35,669 bases of DNA. It comes from an uncultured Desulfobacterales bacterium (GTDB taxonomy: Bacteria; Desulfobacterota; Desulfobacteria; Desulfobacterales; G020354645). The translations under genes were made by a program, and so were the position numbers. The DNA is taken from assembly GCA_947259865.1 (NCBI GenBank), contig CAMYNZ010000002.1, forward strand, positions 1-35,669, read 5' to 3'. The notes below the pieces were generated by a model that had not been told where the DNA came from, did not search any database, and saw nothing but the letters and a program-made list of their open reading frames with translations. Positions 8,884 to 16,709 of this stretch are shown piece by piece (position 1 is the stretch's first letter; each line of letters opens with the position of its first letter).

Positions 8884-8904
8884 TTCTCCAACTAAATTGG
8901 AGAA
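8832..8904 (+). repeat. 73-bp dispersed repeat, copy 1
   Basis: Bases 8832-8904 match the reverse complement of 35547-35619 at 70 of 73 positions by direct comparison. The unit spans the last codons of the four-helix-bundle reading frame, the right inverted repeat and the TTCTCCAA/TTGGAGAA hairpin. The two copies lie about 26.6 kb apart in opposite orientation. Confidence 0.85.
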
Positions 8905-8946
8905 GAACCTAATATTTTAATAAAAAACAATTACAGGAGCGGTATT

Positions 8947-9801
8947 ATGATCAATCAAAAGGTAGGCATATTGCATCCCGGCATGATGGGAATATCCGTT
9001 GCCGCAACCGTTCAGAATAGCGGCCACACAGTCTGCTGGGCGTCCGAGGGGCGCAGTCGGCAAACACGAGAGCGCGCCGAAAAATTCAATCTTAATGACA
9101 CCGGCACCCTGGTGAACCTGTGTGAGACATGTACGGTTATCGTCAGCGTTTGCCCGCCGCATGCTGCGGAAGCGCTGGCCCAGCAGGTACGGGCACATTC
9201 GTTTCAGGGATTTTACCTGGACGTAAACGCAATTTCTCCTCAGCGGACAGTCCGTATTGGAAATGCGATGAGAGAAGCCGGGGTTGAATTTGTCGATGGC
9301 GGTATTATCGGAGGGCCTGCCTGGGAGCCGAAAAAAACCTGGCTATATCTAGCGGGTGAAAAGGCCCGGGAGGCTGCGACCTGTTTTTCGGGGGGACCGC
9401 TGGAAACAAGTGTGATAGGCGCAGCGATCGGTAAAGCCTCGGCCCTGAAAATGTGCTACGCGGCCTATACCAAAGGGACGACCGCCTTGCTGGGTGCGAT
9501 CCTGGCAACGGCCGAGGTATTGGGGGTACGCCAAGAGCTGGCGACCCAGTGGTCGAGGGACTGGTCCAACTTTGGCGAGCAATCGGGTCAGCGGGTGCGG
9601 CAGGTGACTGCCAAAGCCTGGCGATTCGCCGGGGAGATGGCAGAGATAGCGGCGACCTTTCGCGAAGCCGGATTGCCCGGCGAATTCCATGCCGCCGCCG
9701 AGATGATTTATAGCCGCCTGGCAGGCTTTAAGGATGCCCCGACGACACCGGCACTGGAGGAGGTGCTTAAGACATTGATTCAACCGCCCGAGGGCGAATG
9801 A
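8947..9801 (+). CDS. 6-phosphogluconate-dehydrogenase-like NAD(P) oxidoreductase with DUF1932 domain
   Basis: A 284-residue protein with an N-terminal Rossmann domain (KVGILHPGMMGISVAATVQNSGH, a variant GxxxxGxxG nucleotide loop), the block VEFVDGGIIGGPAW, and the DUF1932 C-terminal helical domain (LKMCYAAYTKGTTALLGAIL onward). It belongs with the beta-hydroxyacid dehydrogenase/6-phosphogluconate dehydrogenase relatives that oxidise or reduce hydroxy acids; the substrate is not readable. AGGAG at 8935-8939 supports the ATG. An 87-base gap with a CTTACC/GGTAAG hairpin (9829-9847) separates it from the IorA-like gene. Its neighbours suggest a role in organic-acid catabolism. Confidence 0.78.
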   Translation: MINQKVGILHPGMMGISVAATVQNSGHTVCWASEGRSRQTRERAEKFNLNDTGTLVNLCETCTVIVSVCPPHAAEALAQQVRAHSFQGFYLDVNAISPQRTVRIGNAMREAGVEFVDGGIIGGPAWEPKKTWLYLAGEKAREAATCFSGGPLETSVIGAAIGKASALKMCYAAYTKGTTALLGAILATAEVLGVRQELATQWSRDWSNFGEQSGQRVRQVTAKAWRFAGEMAEIAATFREAGLPGEFHAAAEMIYSRLAGFKDAPTTPALEEVLKTLIQPPEGE

Positions 9802-9888
9802 GCCCTGTGTGCGAACCCTATCAACAACCTTACCTACTGCCGGTAAGAAGGATTGCGGTATTCCTAAACGGGCAGGTCAGGAAATAAT

Positions 9889-11574
9889 ATGGAAAATGGA
9901 TCAAAAATTGAAGCCCCAGGGGCAGATAAAGAAATAAAAAAGGCCACCCTTTCGGGAAGTGAGAGCATTGCCAGGGCGGTGCTAGACGCGGGGGTCAAAC
10001 TGGTTGCTTCTTATCCGGGAGGCCCGGCAACCGGGATCATCGAGACATTGATCGATCTTTGCGCTTCCAGCGACCTTTATGTGGAATGGTCCAACTGCGA
10101 AAAAGTGGCATTCGAAGTAGCCCTGGGCTGTTCGCTTTCCGGCCGGCGGTCGGTTATGGCCGCCAAGCACGTGGGCATTAACCATATTCTGGACCCGTTG
10201 ATGACAGTCAATCTCACCGGCACCGGCGGTGGGATGGTGATCCTGGCAGGCGACGACCCGGGGGCCTACGGCTCTCAGAACGAACAGGACAGCCGCATTT
10301 TGGGGGCATTCGCCGAGATTCCTATCCTGGAACCGGCCAATCCCGAGCAAGGCTACCGAATAACGCGACAGGCCTTTCGGTTGTCCGAGGCCTATCGCCT
10401 CCCGGTGATGGTAAGATTTGTAGCCGACTATACCACCGAAACCGAATCGGTTGCACCGGAACCCCGGGCCCGACCGGCCGGCGCGGCGTTTAATCGGGGA
10501 ATTCGCTGGAAAGCCCTTCCGGCCCTGGCAGTTGAAGACCATGCGGCGCTGCATACCAAACTCGACAAAATTTCCAGCTCTTTCAGCAGTTTGCCATATC
10601 GTTCCTTTAACACAATTGTCGGAGACGGGGGCCAGGGTATTATCGCTGTCGGTCACCTGGCGGCCCGGCTGCGACGCTACGCGCCGCTTTCGGGTGTCAG
10701 CGTTCTGGAACTGGCCACCATTTTTCCGCTTCCCGAAGAAACGCTGGTCGCCTTTCTTACCCGGCTGGAGAGTGTTTATGTCCTCGAGGAAGTGGAGCCC
10801 TTTGTTGAAAACCGGGTACGCTCACTGGCCCAGTTTCATCGTCTAAATGTGGAGATTCTCGGCAAAACCAGCGGCCATGTTCCCTGGGAGGGCGACATCC
10901 ACATGGAGAAGCTTTCGCGTCTGCTATCACAATCGCTCGGACGGACCATCACCGCCACCCCCTCGCCTTCCAGGGCCTATCCGAGTAGTCAGCCCTTTGG
11001 CGCCGGTTGTCCCTATACACCGTTTTTCAACACCCTTAAACAATTGATATCAGAGGCACGCATACCGAAACCCGTCGTGGTTGCGGAGACCGGTTGTCTG
11101 GTCAGGCTTACCAATCCACCCTTCGAAATGCTGGATGTGAAATACTCGATGGGCTCCAGTATCGGTATTGCTTGCGGTTTACGACGCAGTGGTGTCAGGG
11201 ATAAAATTCTGGCCGTGTCGGGCGATTCGGCTTTCTTCCACACCGCTCTAAATGGTCTGGACAACGCCGCCCATCATCAGGTTGATATCGTTGTGGCGGT
11301 GATGGACAACGGCACGGTCGCATTAACCGGTTTTCAGGATCGAACCGGATCCGGTACAACGGCTATGGGAGAAAAAGTGGAACCGATATATCCCGAGAAG
11401 ATGGCCGAGGCCCTGAACATCGCCAATGTATTCACTCTGGACGCCTTTGATGAACCGGCGATTGCACATACCCTCCAGGAGGTGTTTACCACCAAAGGGT
11501 TGTCTTTTGTTGTGGTGCGCGGACGATGCCCCCATATCGAATCTAAACAGTGTCGTGCAACGGAGACACCGTAA
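9889..11574 (+). CDS. IorA-like ThDP-dependent 2-oxoacid enzyme lacking the ferredoxin domain
   Basis: This 561-residue protein resembles the alpha subunit of indolepyruvate:ferredoxin oxidoreductase. The N-terminal pyruvate-oxidoreductase domain is clear (SYPGGPATGIIETLIDL, VAFEVALGCSLSGRRSVM, GGMVILAGDDPGAYGSQNEQDSR). The C-terminal thiamine-diphosphate domain contains GDSAFFHTALNGLDNA from about residue 445 and the MDNGTVALTG block around 475. Typical IorA proteins exceed 600 residues and end in a cysteine-rich two-[4Fe-4S] domain; this one stops at ..SKQCRATETP with no such cluster. No IorB (gamma subunit) gene lies nearby. It may therefore use another electron acceptor or catalyse a non-oxidative reaction on a 2-oxoacid. 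The family assignment is firm, the reaction is not. Confidence 0.78.
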   Translation: MENGSKIEAPGADKEIKKATLSGSESIARAVLDAGVKLVASYPGGPATGIIETLIDLCASSDLYVEWSNCEKVAFEVALGCSLSGRRSVMAAKHVGINHILDPLMTVNLTGTGGGMVILAGDDPGAYGSQNEQDSRILGAFAEIPILEPANPEQGYRITRQAFRLSEAYRLPVMVRFVADYTTETESVAPEPRARPAGAAFNRGIRWKALPALAVEDHAALHTKLDKISSSFSSLPYRSFNTIVGDGGQGIIAVGHLAARLRRYAPLSGVSVLELATIFPLPEETLVAFLTRLESVYVLEEVEPFVENRVRSLAQFHRLNVEILGKTSGHVPWEGDIHMEKLSRLLSQSLGRTITATPSPSRAYPSSQPFGAGCPYTPFFNTLKQLISEARIPKPVVVAETGCLVRLTNPPFEMLDVKYSMGSSIGIACGLRRSGVRDKILAVSGDSAFFHTALNGLDNAAHHQVDIVVAVMDNGTVALTGFQDRTGSGTTAMGEKVEPIYPEKMAEALNIANVFTLDAFDEPAIAHTLQEVFTTKGLSFVVVRGRCPHIESKQCRATETP

Positions 11575-11680
11575 GACGGATGCACGGGATTTGGTAATTA
11601 AGCTCGGAATTTTAATGTGACCAACAGTCGGACCAAATGTTAATGAGTACCGAACTGTAAATCCTATAACTACCATAATA

Positions 11681-11848
11681 CTAGAAGCTGTCCCAAAAAT
11701 AGTAGATCGGGTTCAATGGCCCCGCTGATGCGGGATTACATGTCTAATCTAAACAGATTAAGGTATGCATCAAGACGTCCCGCGGTTTGAAAGCGGAAAC
11801 CGCCAGAGTACTTTGGCGGATAAAATGCATTTTTGAGATAGCTTCTAG
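11681..11848 (+). repeat. MITE-like element, copy 1 (complete, 168 bp)
   Basis: The element is bounded by inverted ends: CTAGAAGCTGTCCCAAAAAT on the left and, reading inward from the right, CTAGAAGCTATCTCAAAAAT. Inside are a CCCGC/GCGGG hairpin (11720-11733) and a CCGCCA/TGGCGG hairpin (about 11800-11819). It carries no gene. It fills most of the gap between the IorA-like gene and the MFS gene; the rest holds an ACAG(T)CGG/CCGAACTGT imperfect inverted repeat (11624-11658). Related copies occur at 13141, 14173 and 24938. Confidence 0.8.
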
Positions 11849-11871
11849 CTTCTAATTGGAGCCAGTCTATA

Positions 11872-13110
11872 ATGCCGCGTCATTGGGCCATCTTTTTGAT
11901 TACATCAGCCAATTTTTTTCTATCCCAGTTCTACCGGGCATCTATGGCCGTTATTGCCCCCGAGTTGTTGCAGGAACTCCACCTGAACACGCGTCAGCTC
12001 GGTATGATTTCGGCTGCATTTTTCTATGCATTTGCGCTGGCCCAGATTCCCATCAGCATATTCTTAGATAAGATCGGCGCCAGACGCTTGATGACCGCTC
12101 TTTCAATCATAGGTATCGCCGGTGCGGTTCTTTTTTCCAGGGCCGATTCCTTTGCAGACGGCATTTTGGCACGGGCGCTGCTGGGTTTGGGCATGTCCTG
12201 CAATTTGATGGGTACCCTCAAGCTAATGACGCTCTGGTTTAAACCCACTCAATTTGCAACCATTTCCGGATTCATTTTTTCCATCGGCACGGTGGGAAAC
12301 ATGGCAGCCACGGCTCCGTTCGTGGCCCTGGCCCGGCACATGGGCTGGCGGAATTCCTTTGTCGCCATAGCCGCCTTAAACTTCTTGATCGTGATCGTTC
12401 TCTACCTCGTGGTCCGTGACAGACCCGGGCACAGCGTTTCCCGGGAGAATCCGGGAAGCATTGACCAGAAGCTTTCACAGACGCTGGGTAACCTTGCCCT
12501 GCTGCTGAGAAAGAAAGACTTCTGGATTATTTCTGTGTCGACCCTGGTTGGTTATGGGACATTTGCGGCCTTCCAAACACTGTGGGCCGGACCCTATTTG
12601 ATAGAAGTAATCCGGCTGTCCGCTATGGAGGCCGGCAACGTGATCTTTCTGATGAATCTGGGCATGATAATCGGCGCCCCGGCCTGGGGAGCGCTTTCGG
12701 ACAATGTCTTCAAGAACCGCAAGTGGATAATTTTCTCCGGTGCCCTTTGCACGGCCGCAGTCATGCTGGTTTTTGCCGGGAAAAGCGCGCCGCCTGCCGC
12801 AACCACGATGGCAGTGTTATTTTTCTGCTTCGGCGTCTCTCGCTCCGCCGGTCTTTTGATGTATCCGCACATCAAAGAGCTGGTACCGCTAAACACTGCC
12901 GGGGCCGCGATGACGGGGTTGAACTTCTTCACCATGATGGGTCCAGCGGTTTTTCTGCAGGGGTTGGGATACTTGATGCAGGCACTTTACCCGGAAACCT
13001 CCCGGGGTGTGCTGGCATTCCAAGCGGCCTTTTATGTGTGTATGGGTTGCCTGCTTTCCACCGCGCTTCTGTACGCATTTGCGCGAGAAAAAAAGTTAGC
13101 GCCTTATTAA
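11872..13110 (+). CDS. MFS transporter
   Basis: This 412-residue protein has about twelve hydrophobic segments and the organisation of the major facilitator superfamily. The first half carries the loop 2-3 signature in degenerate form (ISIFLDKIGARRLM) and the LGLGMSCNLMG helix; the second half carries WGALSDNVFKNRKW, the equivalent loop 8-9. The N terminus (WAIFLITSANFFLSQFYRASMAVIAPEL) resembles MFS members that take up organic acid anions. The substrate cannot be inferred, but the flanking IorA-like and 3HCDH-like enzymes suggest an organic acid or its CoA-route precursor. GGAG at 11858-11861 lies 10 bases from the ATG, just outside a MITE copy that forms the leader. Confidence 0.88.
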   Translation: MPRHWAIFLITSANFFLSQFYRASMAVIAPELLQELHLNTRQLGMISAAFFYAFALAQIPISIFLDKIGARRLMTALSIIGIAGAVLFSRADSFADGILARALLGLGMSCNLMGTLKLMTLWFKPTQFATISGFIFSIGTVGNMAATAPFVALARHMGWRNSFVAIAALNFLIVIVLYLVVRDRPGHSVSRENPGSIDQKLSQTLGNLALLLRKKDFWIISVSTLVGYGTFAAFQTLWAGPYLIEVIRLSAMEAGNVIFLMNLGMIIGAPAWGALSDNVFKNRKWIIFSGALCTAAVMLVFAGKSAPPAATTMAVLFFCFGVSRSAGLLMYPHIKELVPLNTAGAAMTGLNFFTMMGPAVFLQGLGYLMQALYPETSRGVLAFQAAFYVCMGCLLSTALLYAFAREKKLAPY

Positions 13111-13140
13111 AAATGGACTGCTTTCAGTAGGGGATTTGAT

Positions 13141-13180
13141 CCGCCAAAGGCGGATAAAATGTATTTTCGAGATAGCTTAT
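13141..13180 (+). repeat. MITE-like element, copy 4 (right-end fragment)
   Basis: The 40 bases from CCGCCAAAGGCGG to GAGATAGCTTA match the right end of copy 1, with the hairpin loop shortened and the final CTAG lost. It lies between the MFS gene and the 3HCDH-like gene, ending three bases before the latter's ribosome binding site. Confidence 0.65.
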
Positions 13181-13198
13181 TGAAAGGAGACACAGACT

Positions 13199-14146
13199 AT
13201 GCACAACAACATTAAAAAGGTGACCTGCGTTGGCTCGGGGCTTATCGGGCAGGGCTGGGCCACGCTATTTTTGGCGAAGGGCTATACGGTCACCCTACAG
13301 GATTTGAGCCCGGATCTGCTGAAAATCGCAACCGAGAAGGTGGCATTTAACCTGAAGTTTATGGAACACAACGGCCTGCTCCAAAAGGGCAAGGCTACCC
13401 CGGCGGGCAAGCACATCCGGACGACTACTGAATTGACCGAGGCTGTCAGGGGGGCGGATTACATTCAGGAATCCGTTTTTGACAACTATCCGGTTAAAAA
13501 GGAAGTTTTTAAAGCTCTGGATGCCCGGGTCCCGGCTGACACGATTATAGCCAGCAGCAGCTCCGGGTTACTGATGAGTGAAATTCAAACAGTTGTCACA
13601 CACCCGGAGCGCTGTGTGCTGACCCATCCGTTTCTTCCAGTTCATCTTATACCCCTGGTGGAGATCGTCGGCGGCGGGCAAACCTCTCCGGAAACCGTGC
13701 AGATAGCCAATGATTTGATGCTAAAACTTGACAAAGTCCCGGTCCGTCTGAAAAAGGAAGTTTCGGGTTATATCGTCAACAGACTCCAGGCCGCCATCCT
13801 GCGCGAGGCTATGGATCTGGTAGTTACCGGCGTTGCCAGTGCGGAGGAAGTGGATACGGCCTTCTGTACCGGAATGGGGATGCGGGACCCTTTTATCGGG
13901 CCCTTGCTGCGGGCCCATCTGGCCGGCGACGGCATTGAGAACTTCTTGGAGAATTATTCGGATTCCTACCGAGTGAGGTGGGAGTCGATGGCTACCTGGA
14001 AAAGTGTCTCTCCAGCGATCAGAGAAGACCTTGTAGAAAAAGTAAAAGCCATGCCGGTTGTGCGTCAAAACTCCCTGGATCAAATCAAAAACTGGCGGGA
14101 TAGGATGTTGGTGGAAGTGCTTAAGCTGGATCGTTCTTGCTGCTAA
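13199..14146 (+). CDS. 3-hydroxyacyl-CoA dehydrogenase family protein
   Basis: A 315-residue dehydrogenase of the 3HCDH family, closest in feel to the lambda-crystallin/L-carnitine dehydrogenase group. The NAD loop GSGLIGQGWA is at residues 12-21, DYIQESVFDNYPVKKEVF and IIASSSSGLLMSEIQ follow, then the His-Pro of RCVLTHPFLPVHLIPLVEIVGG and the domain-linking GYIVNRLQAAILREAMDLV. It should catalyse NAD-dependent oxidation of a 3-hydroxy acid or hydroxyacyl-CoA. AAGGAGA at 13184-13190 sits 8 bases from the ATG. It ends the plus-strand catabolic module. Confidence 0.85.
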   Translation: MHNNIKKVTCVGSGLIGQGWATLFLAKGYTVTLQDLSPDLLKIATEKVAFNLKFMEHNGLLQKGKATPAGKHIRTTTELTEAVRGADYIQESVFDNYPVKKEVFKALDARVPADTIIASSSSGLLMSEIQTVVTHPERCVLTHPFLPVHLIPLVEIVGGGQTSPETVQIANDLMLKLDKVPVRLKKEVSGYIVNRLQAAILREAMDLVVTGVASAEEVDTAFCTGMGMRDPFIGPLLRAHLAGDGIENFLENYSDSYRVRWESMATWKSVSPAIREDLVEKVKAMPVVRQNSLDQIKNWRDRMLVEVLKLDRSCC

Positions 14147-14172
14147 TTAAATCAGGGGTTGGGGAGTTTTTT

Positions 14173-14288
14173 TGATCCGCCAAAGTACTCTGGCGGACTC
14201 CGCTTTTTCGCCATCCCACGCTTTACCCGCCGTTATTGTGGCGGGCTTGCCCTGAACCCCGATCCACTATTTTTGAGATAGGTTCTAG
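14173..14288 (-). repeat. MITE-like element, copy 3 (inverted, right end lost)
   Basis: Read on the minus strand from 14288, the sequence begins CTAGAACCTATCTCAAAAAT, like the left end of copy 1, continues with a GATCGGGGTTCA block and a CCCGCC/GGCGGG hairpin, and reaches the CCGCCAGAGTACTTTGGCGG hairpin, which is shared base for base with copy 1. The opposite terminal repeat is missing. It sits between the converging 3HCDH-like gene and the TRAP cluster, in a 267-base gap with no gene. Confidence 0.65.
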
Positions 14289-14413
14289 TAAGCATATTGA
14301 GCCGGCCGGCTGAACGTTTTTATACACTTAAAATTGGAATGAAATCCCGCTGGAAGCAGGGCAGCATAGCCAGGGGGTCGCAGACAGGTGTTTGAGACGG
14401 CCTCCGGAAAGCC

Positions 14414-14599
14414 TCAGTTTTCGGCACGGCGGCCTACGGTCAGGGCCCGGAAAGCAATCACCAGCCCCAGGTTCCATCCAACCAGGATGATTAAAAAAAC
14501 GTTATAATGGGTTACGCCCAGATGAATCTGTTTCAAGAGCATCAGCAGACCGGTCGTTGCGGCCAAAAGCAGCCACTGAATGGCACGGTTGCGACTCAT
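14414..14599 (-). CDS. small membrane protein coupled to the TRAP permease
   Basis: This 61-residue protein has two hydrophobic segments (about residues 7-22 and 30-48) with short charged ends (MSRNRA.. and ..GRRAEN). Its ATG overlaps the stop of the TRAP permease gene (ATGA, 14596-14599), so the two are translationally coupled. A longer in-frame reading upstream exists, but it lies inside the permease in another frame and is not credible. Its role is unknown; position suggests an accessory subunit or an assembly factor of the transporter. Confidence 0.65.
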   Translation of the reverse strand: MSRNRAIQWLLLAATTGLLMLLKQIHLGVTHYNVFLIILVGWNLGLVIAFRALTVGRRAEN

Positions 14600-16593
14600 A
14601 TCGGCACCTCTTTTTTCAGTTGGCGATGCCTTGCACGGTGGGTGAACGTAAAACCGATCAACAGCAGCCAGGCCAGAAGATGGGTCAGCCAGTAGGGCAT
14701 ATTGAGGTTGAGGCCGGAAGCGGCCACTTTCAGGCCGGGGGCAAAAAACAGCAAGGCACACAGGCCCATAAGAATTCGAACGGGCCAGCCAACTTTTGAA
14801 ATACACCACCCTTCGGTGGTAACGGTCAGGGCGTAAATCCCGGCAAAGCCCCCGACGATGCCTAGCACAATCTTGTCCCAACCACCGACAAAAACCATTC
14901 CCGGGGCGTATACGAAAACAAACGGCAATATATACTTGGCAATACCCAGCCGCAGGGAGTGGAATCCGGTCTTCATGGGGTTGGAACCGGAGATGCCTGC
15001 TGCGGCAAAGGACGCCAGCGCCACCGGGGGTGTAATGGCCGAGACCAGTCCGAAGTAAAAGGCGAAAAGATGGGCGGCGATGGGCACAACCCCCATCATG
15101 GTCAAAGCCGGTATTACCAGTGCCGCCAGGGTGATATACACGGCCGTGGTGGTGAGTCCCATGCCCAGGATCAGGGATGCAACCATGGTCAAAACCAGCG
15201 CTATGGGCAGTATGCCGCCGGCCAGACTCACAATCAGGCTGGTAAATTTCAGGCCCAGGCCGGATACGAAAACACAGCCGATGATAATCCCCGCAGCCGC
15301 GCAGGCGATGGAAACCGACACCGCCATCTGAGCCCCCTCCTCTAAAGCGCTGAGAAGCCCGACAGGGTTCATGCGTGTTTCCGGGCGCAAAAAGCTCAGC
15401 ACCAGGATAGAGACGATGGCCCAGAAAGCGGCAAACATGGGTGTATAACCGATGACCAGCAGGACAATAATTATGGCGATGGAGATAAACAGGTGTCCGC
15501 CCCTCTTGACTTCATCTTTGAAACTGGGAAGTTCTGCGGCTGAGATAGTGGCCAGGTTACGCTTGCGAGCCTCGAAATGGACCATGACGAAAATTGAAAA
15601 AAAATAAATTAACGCCGGGAAGATACCGGCAATGGCAACTTTCAGATAGGGCATGTTGAGAAACTCGGCGATCACGAAGGCCGCGGCCCCCATCACCGGC
15701 GGCATGATCTGGCCGCCGGAAGAGGCGCAGGCTTCCACCGCACCGGCAAAGTAGTCGCGGTAACCGATACGTTTCATCAAGGGAATGGTAAAGCTGCCGG
15801 TGGTGACCACATTGGCCACAGCAGAGCCGGACACCGAAGCCATCAGGCATGAGCTGACCACCGAAGCCTTGGCCGGGCCCCCGACTTTACTTCCGGTAAG
15901 GGCCAGCGCAACGTTGATGAAGAAACGGCCGGCCCCCGAACGCACCAGGATGGCGCCAAAAAGTATGAACAGGAAGATATAGGTGGCCATGACCATCATG
16001 GGAATGCTGTAGATGCCGTTTTCCCGCATAAACAGATAATCCATCATGGTGAACCAGGAACTGGGAGGGCCGTAAAATATGCCGAAGAAATGGTCCGAAA
16101 AAGCGGTTTGCAGTATAAAAAAGCCGGCAATGATTACCATGGCCCATCCGACTGCGCGCCGGGTAGCCTCCAGAAGCAGGATGATCATAACGGTACCGGC
16201 CCAGAGGTCCAGCTGGTTCAGATCGCCGCGTCTGAAGATGAAAGCTTCCAGGTCCCAGAGGGTGTATATCTGCACAGCTAATGTGAGCAGGGCACAGAGC
16301 ATATCGACCGCAAACCATTGGTTTTTGGGATCCTTCCAGTTTTTACGGCCCAAAGGACGCAGAAAAAAACACAGGATCATCACAAAGGCGAGGTGGGTTG
16401 AGCGAAAGGCATGGGCTTCCAGAGCACCGGCGTAAGCCACAAAAAGATGATAGATGCTCAGGGAGATCGATAAAAAGCAGACGGCAAGTTCCAGAGGATA
16501 GTGAAAAATCCCCTTTTTCTGGCTCAGCAGCCATTCCAGAACACTTTGTTTCCTGTCCTCCTGATATTGCAGTTTTTGCTTTTCAGCTGACAA
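14596..16593 (-). CDS. TRAP transporter permease, 4TM/12TM fusion
   Basis: A 665-residue polytopic protein that fuses the small (DctQ-like) and large (DctM-like) membrane subunits of a TRAP transporter, the form used with TAXI binding proteins. The DctM part is clear: GAGRFFINVALALTG, GGPAKASVVSSCLMASVSGSAVANVVTTG, and EACASSGGQIMPPVMGAAAFVIAEFL, with the repeat-related ALVIPALTMMGV and ITPPVALASFAAAGI later. The start chosen is the TTG at 16593, 9 bases after GAGGA (16603-16607). A TTG at 16638 would add 15 residues but has no ribosome binding site. It is driven by an ion gradient and should import the ligand of the upstream TAXI protein. Confidence 0.88.
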   Translation of the reverse strand: MSAEKQKLQYQEDRKQSVLEWLLSQKKGIFHYPLELAVCFLSISLSIYHLFVAYAGALEAHAFRSTHLAFVMILCFFLRPLGRKNWKDPKNQWFAVDMLCALLTLAVQIYTLWDLEAFIFRRGDLNQLDLWAGTVMIILLLEATRRAVGWAMVIIAGFFILQTAFSDHFFGIFYGPPSSWFTMMDYLFMRENGIYSIPMMVMATYIFLFILFGAILVRSGAGRFFINVALALTGSKVGGPAKASVVSSCLMASVSGSAVANVVTTGSFTIPLMKRIGYRDYFAGAVEACASSGGQIMPPVMGAAAFVIAEFLNMPYLKVAIAGIFPALIYFFSIFVMVHFEARKRNLATISAAELPSFKDEVKRGGHLFISIAIIIVLLVIGYTPMFAAFWAIVSILVLSFLRPETRMNPVGLLSALEEGAQMAVSVSIACAAAGIIIGCVFVSGLGLKFTSLIVSLAGGILPIALVLTMVASLILGMGLTTTAVYITLAALVIPALTMMGVVPIAAHLFAFYFGLVSAITPPVALASFAAAGISGSNPMKTGFHSLRLGIAKYILPFVFVYAPGMVFVGGWDKIVLGIVGGFAGIYALTVTTEGWCISKVGWPVRILMGLCALLFFAPGLKVAASGLNLNMPYWLTHLLAWLLLIGFTFTHRARHRQLKKEVPI

Positions 16594-16646
16594 TGTTAGC
16601 GTTCCTCGACCCTTTTCGAAATGGCGATATTTTGGCAAAAAGCGTT

Positions 16647-16689
16647 AGCATCCGATGCCGGCAGCAAACCCGCTGGGGCACCGGATGCT
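16647..16689 (-). promoter_or_regulatory. intercistronic stem-loop between TAXI and permease genes
   Basis: AGCATCCG (16647-16654) pairs with CGGATGCT (16682-16689), and after one A:C mismatch TGCC pairs with GGCA, giving a 12-bp stem; an inner CAGC/GCTG hairpin is also possible. On the transcribed minus strand it follows the TAXI stop and precedes AACGCTTTTTG. It could lower permease expression relative to binding protein, or protect the upstream mRNA end. Confidence 0.5.
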
Positions 16690-16709
16690 ATTGGCGCTCA
16701 ATTGGGGTG

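Noticed and set aside
9982..10656. 224-codon minus-strand open frame
   Set aside because: It lies entirely antisense to the IorA-like gene, whose domains are clear; the length is a product of codon bias.
12582..13130. 182-codon plus-strand frame
   Set aside because: It overlaps the MFS gene in another frame and has no membrane segments or motif.
14582..14596. TGGCACGGTTGC as a sigma-54 site
   Set aside because: The GG to GC distance is only 7 bases and it lies inside a coding region on the other strand.
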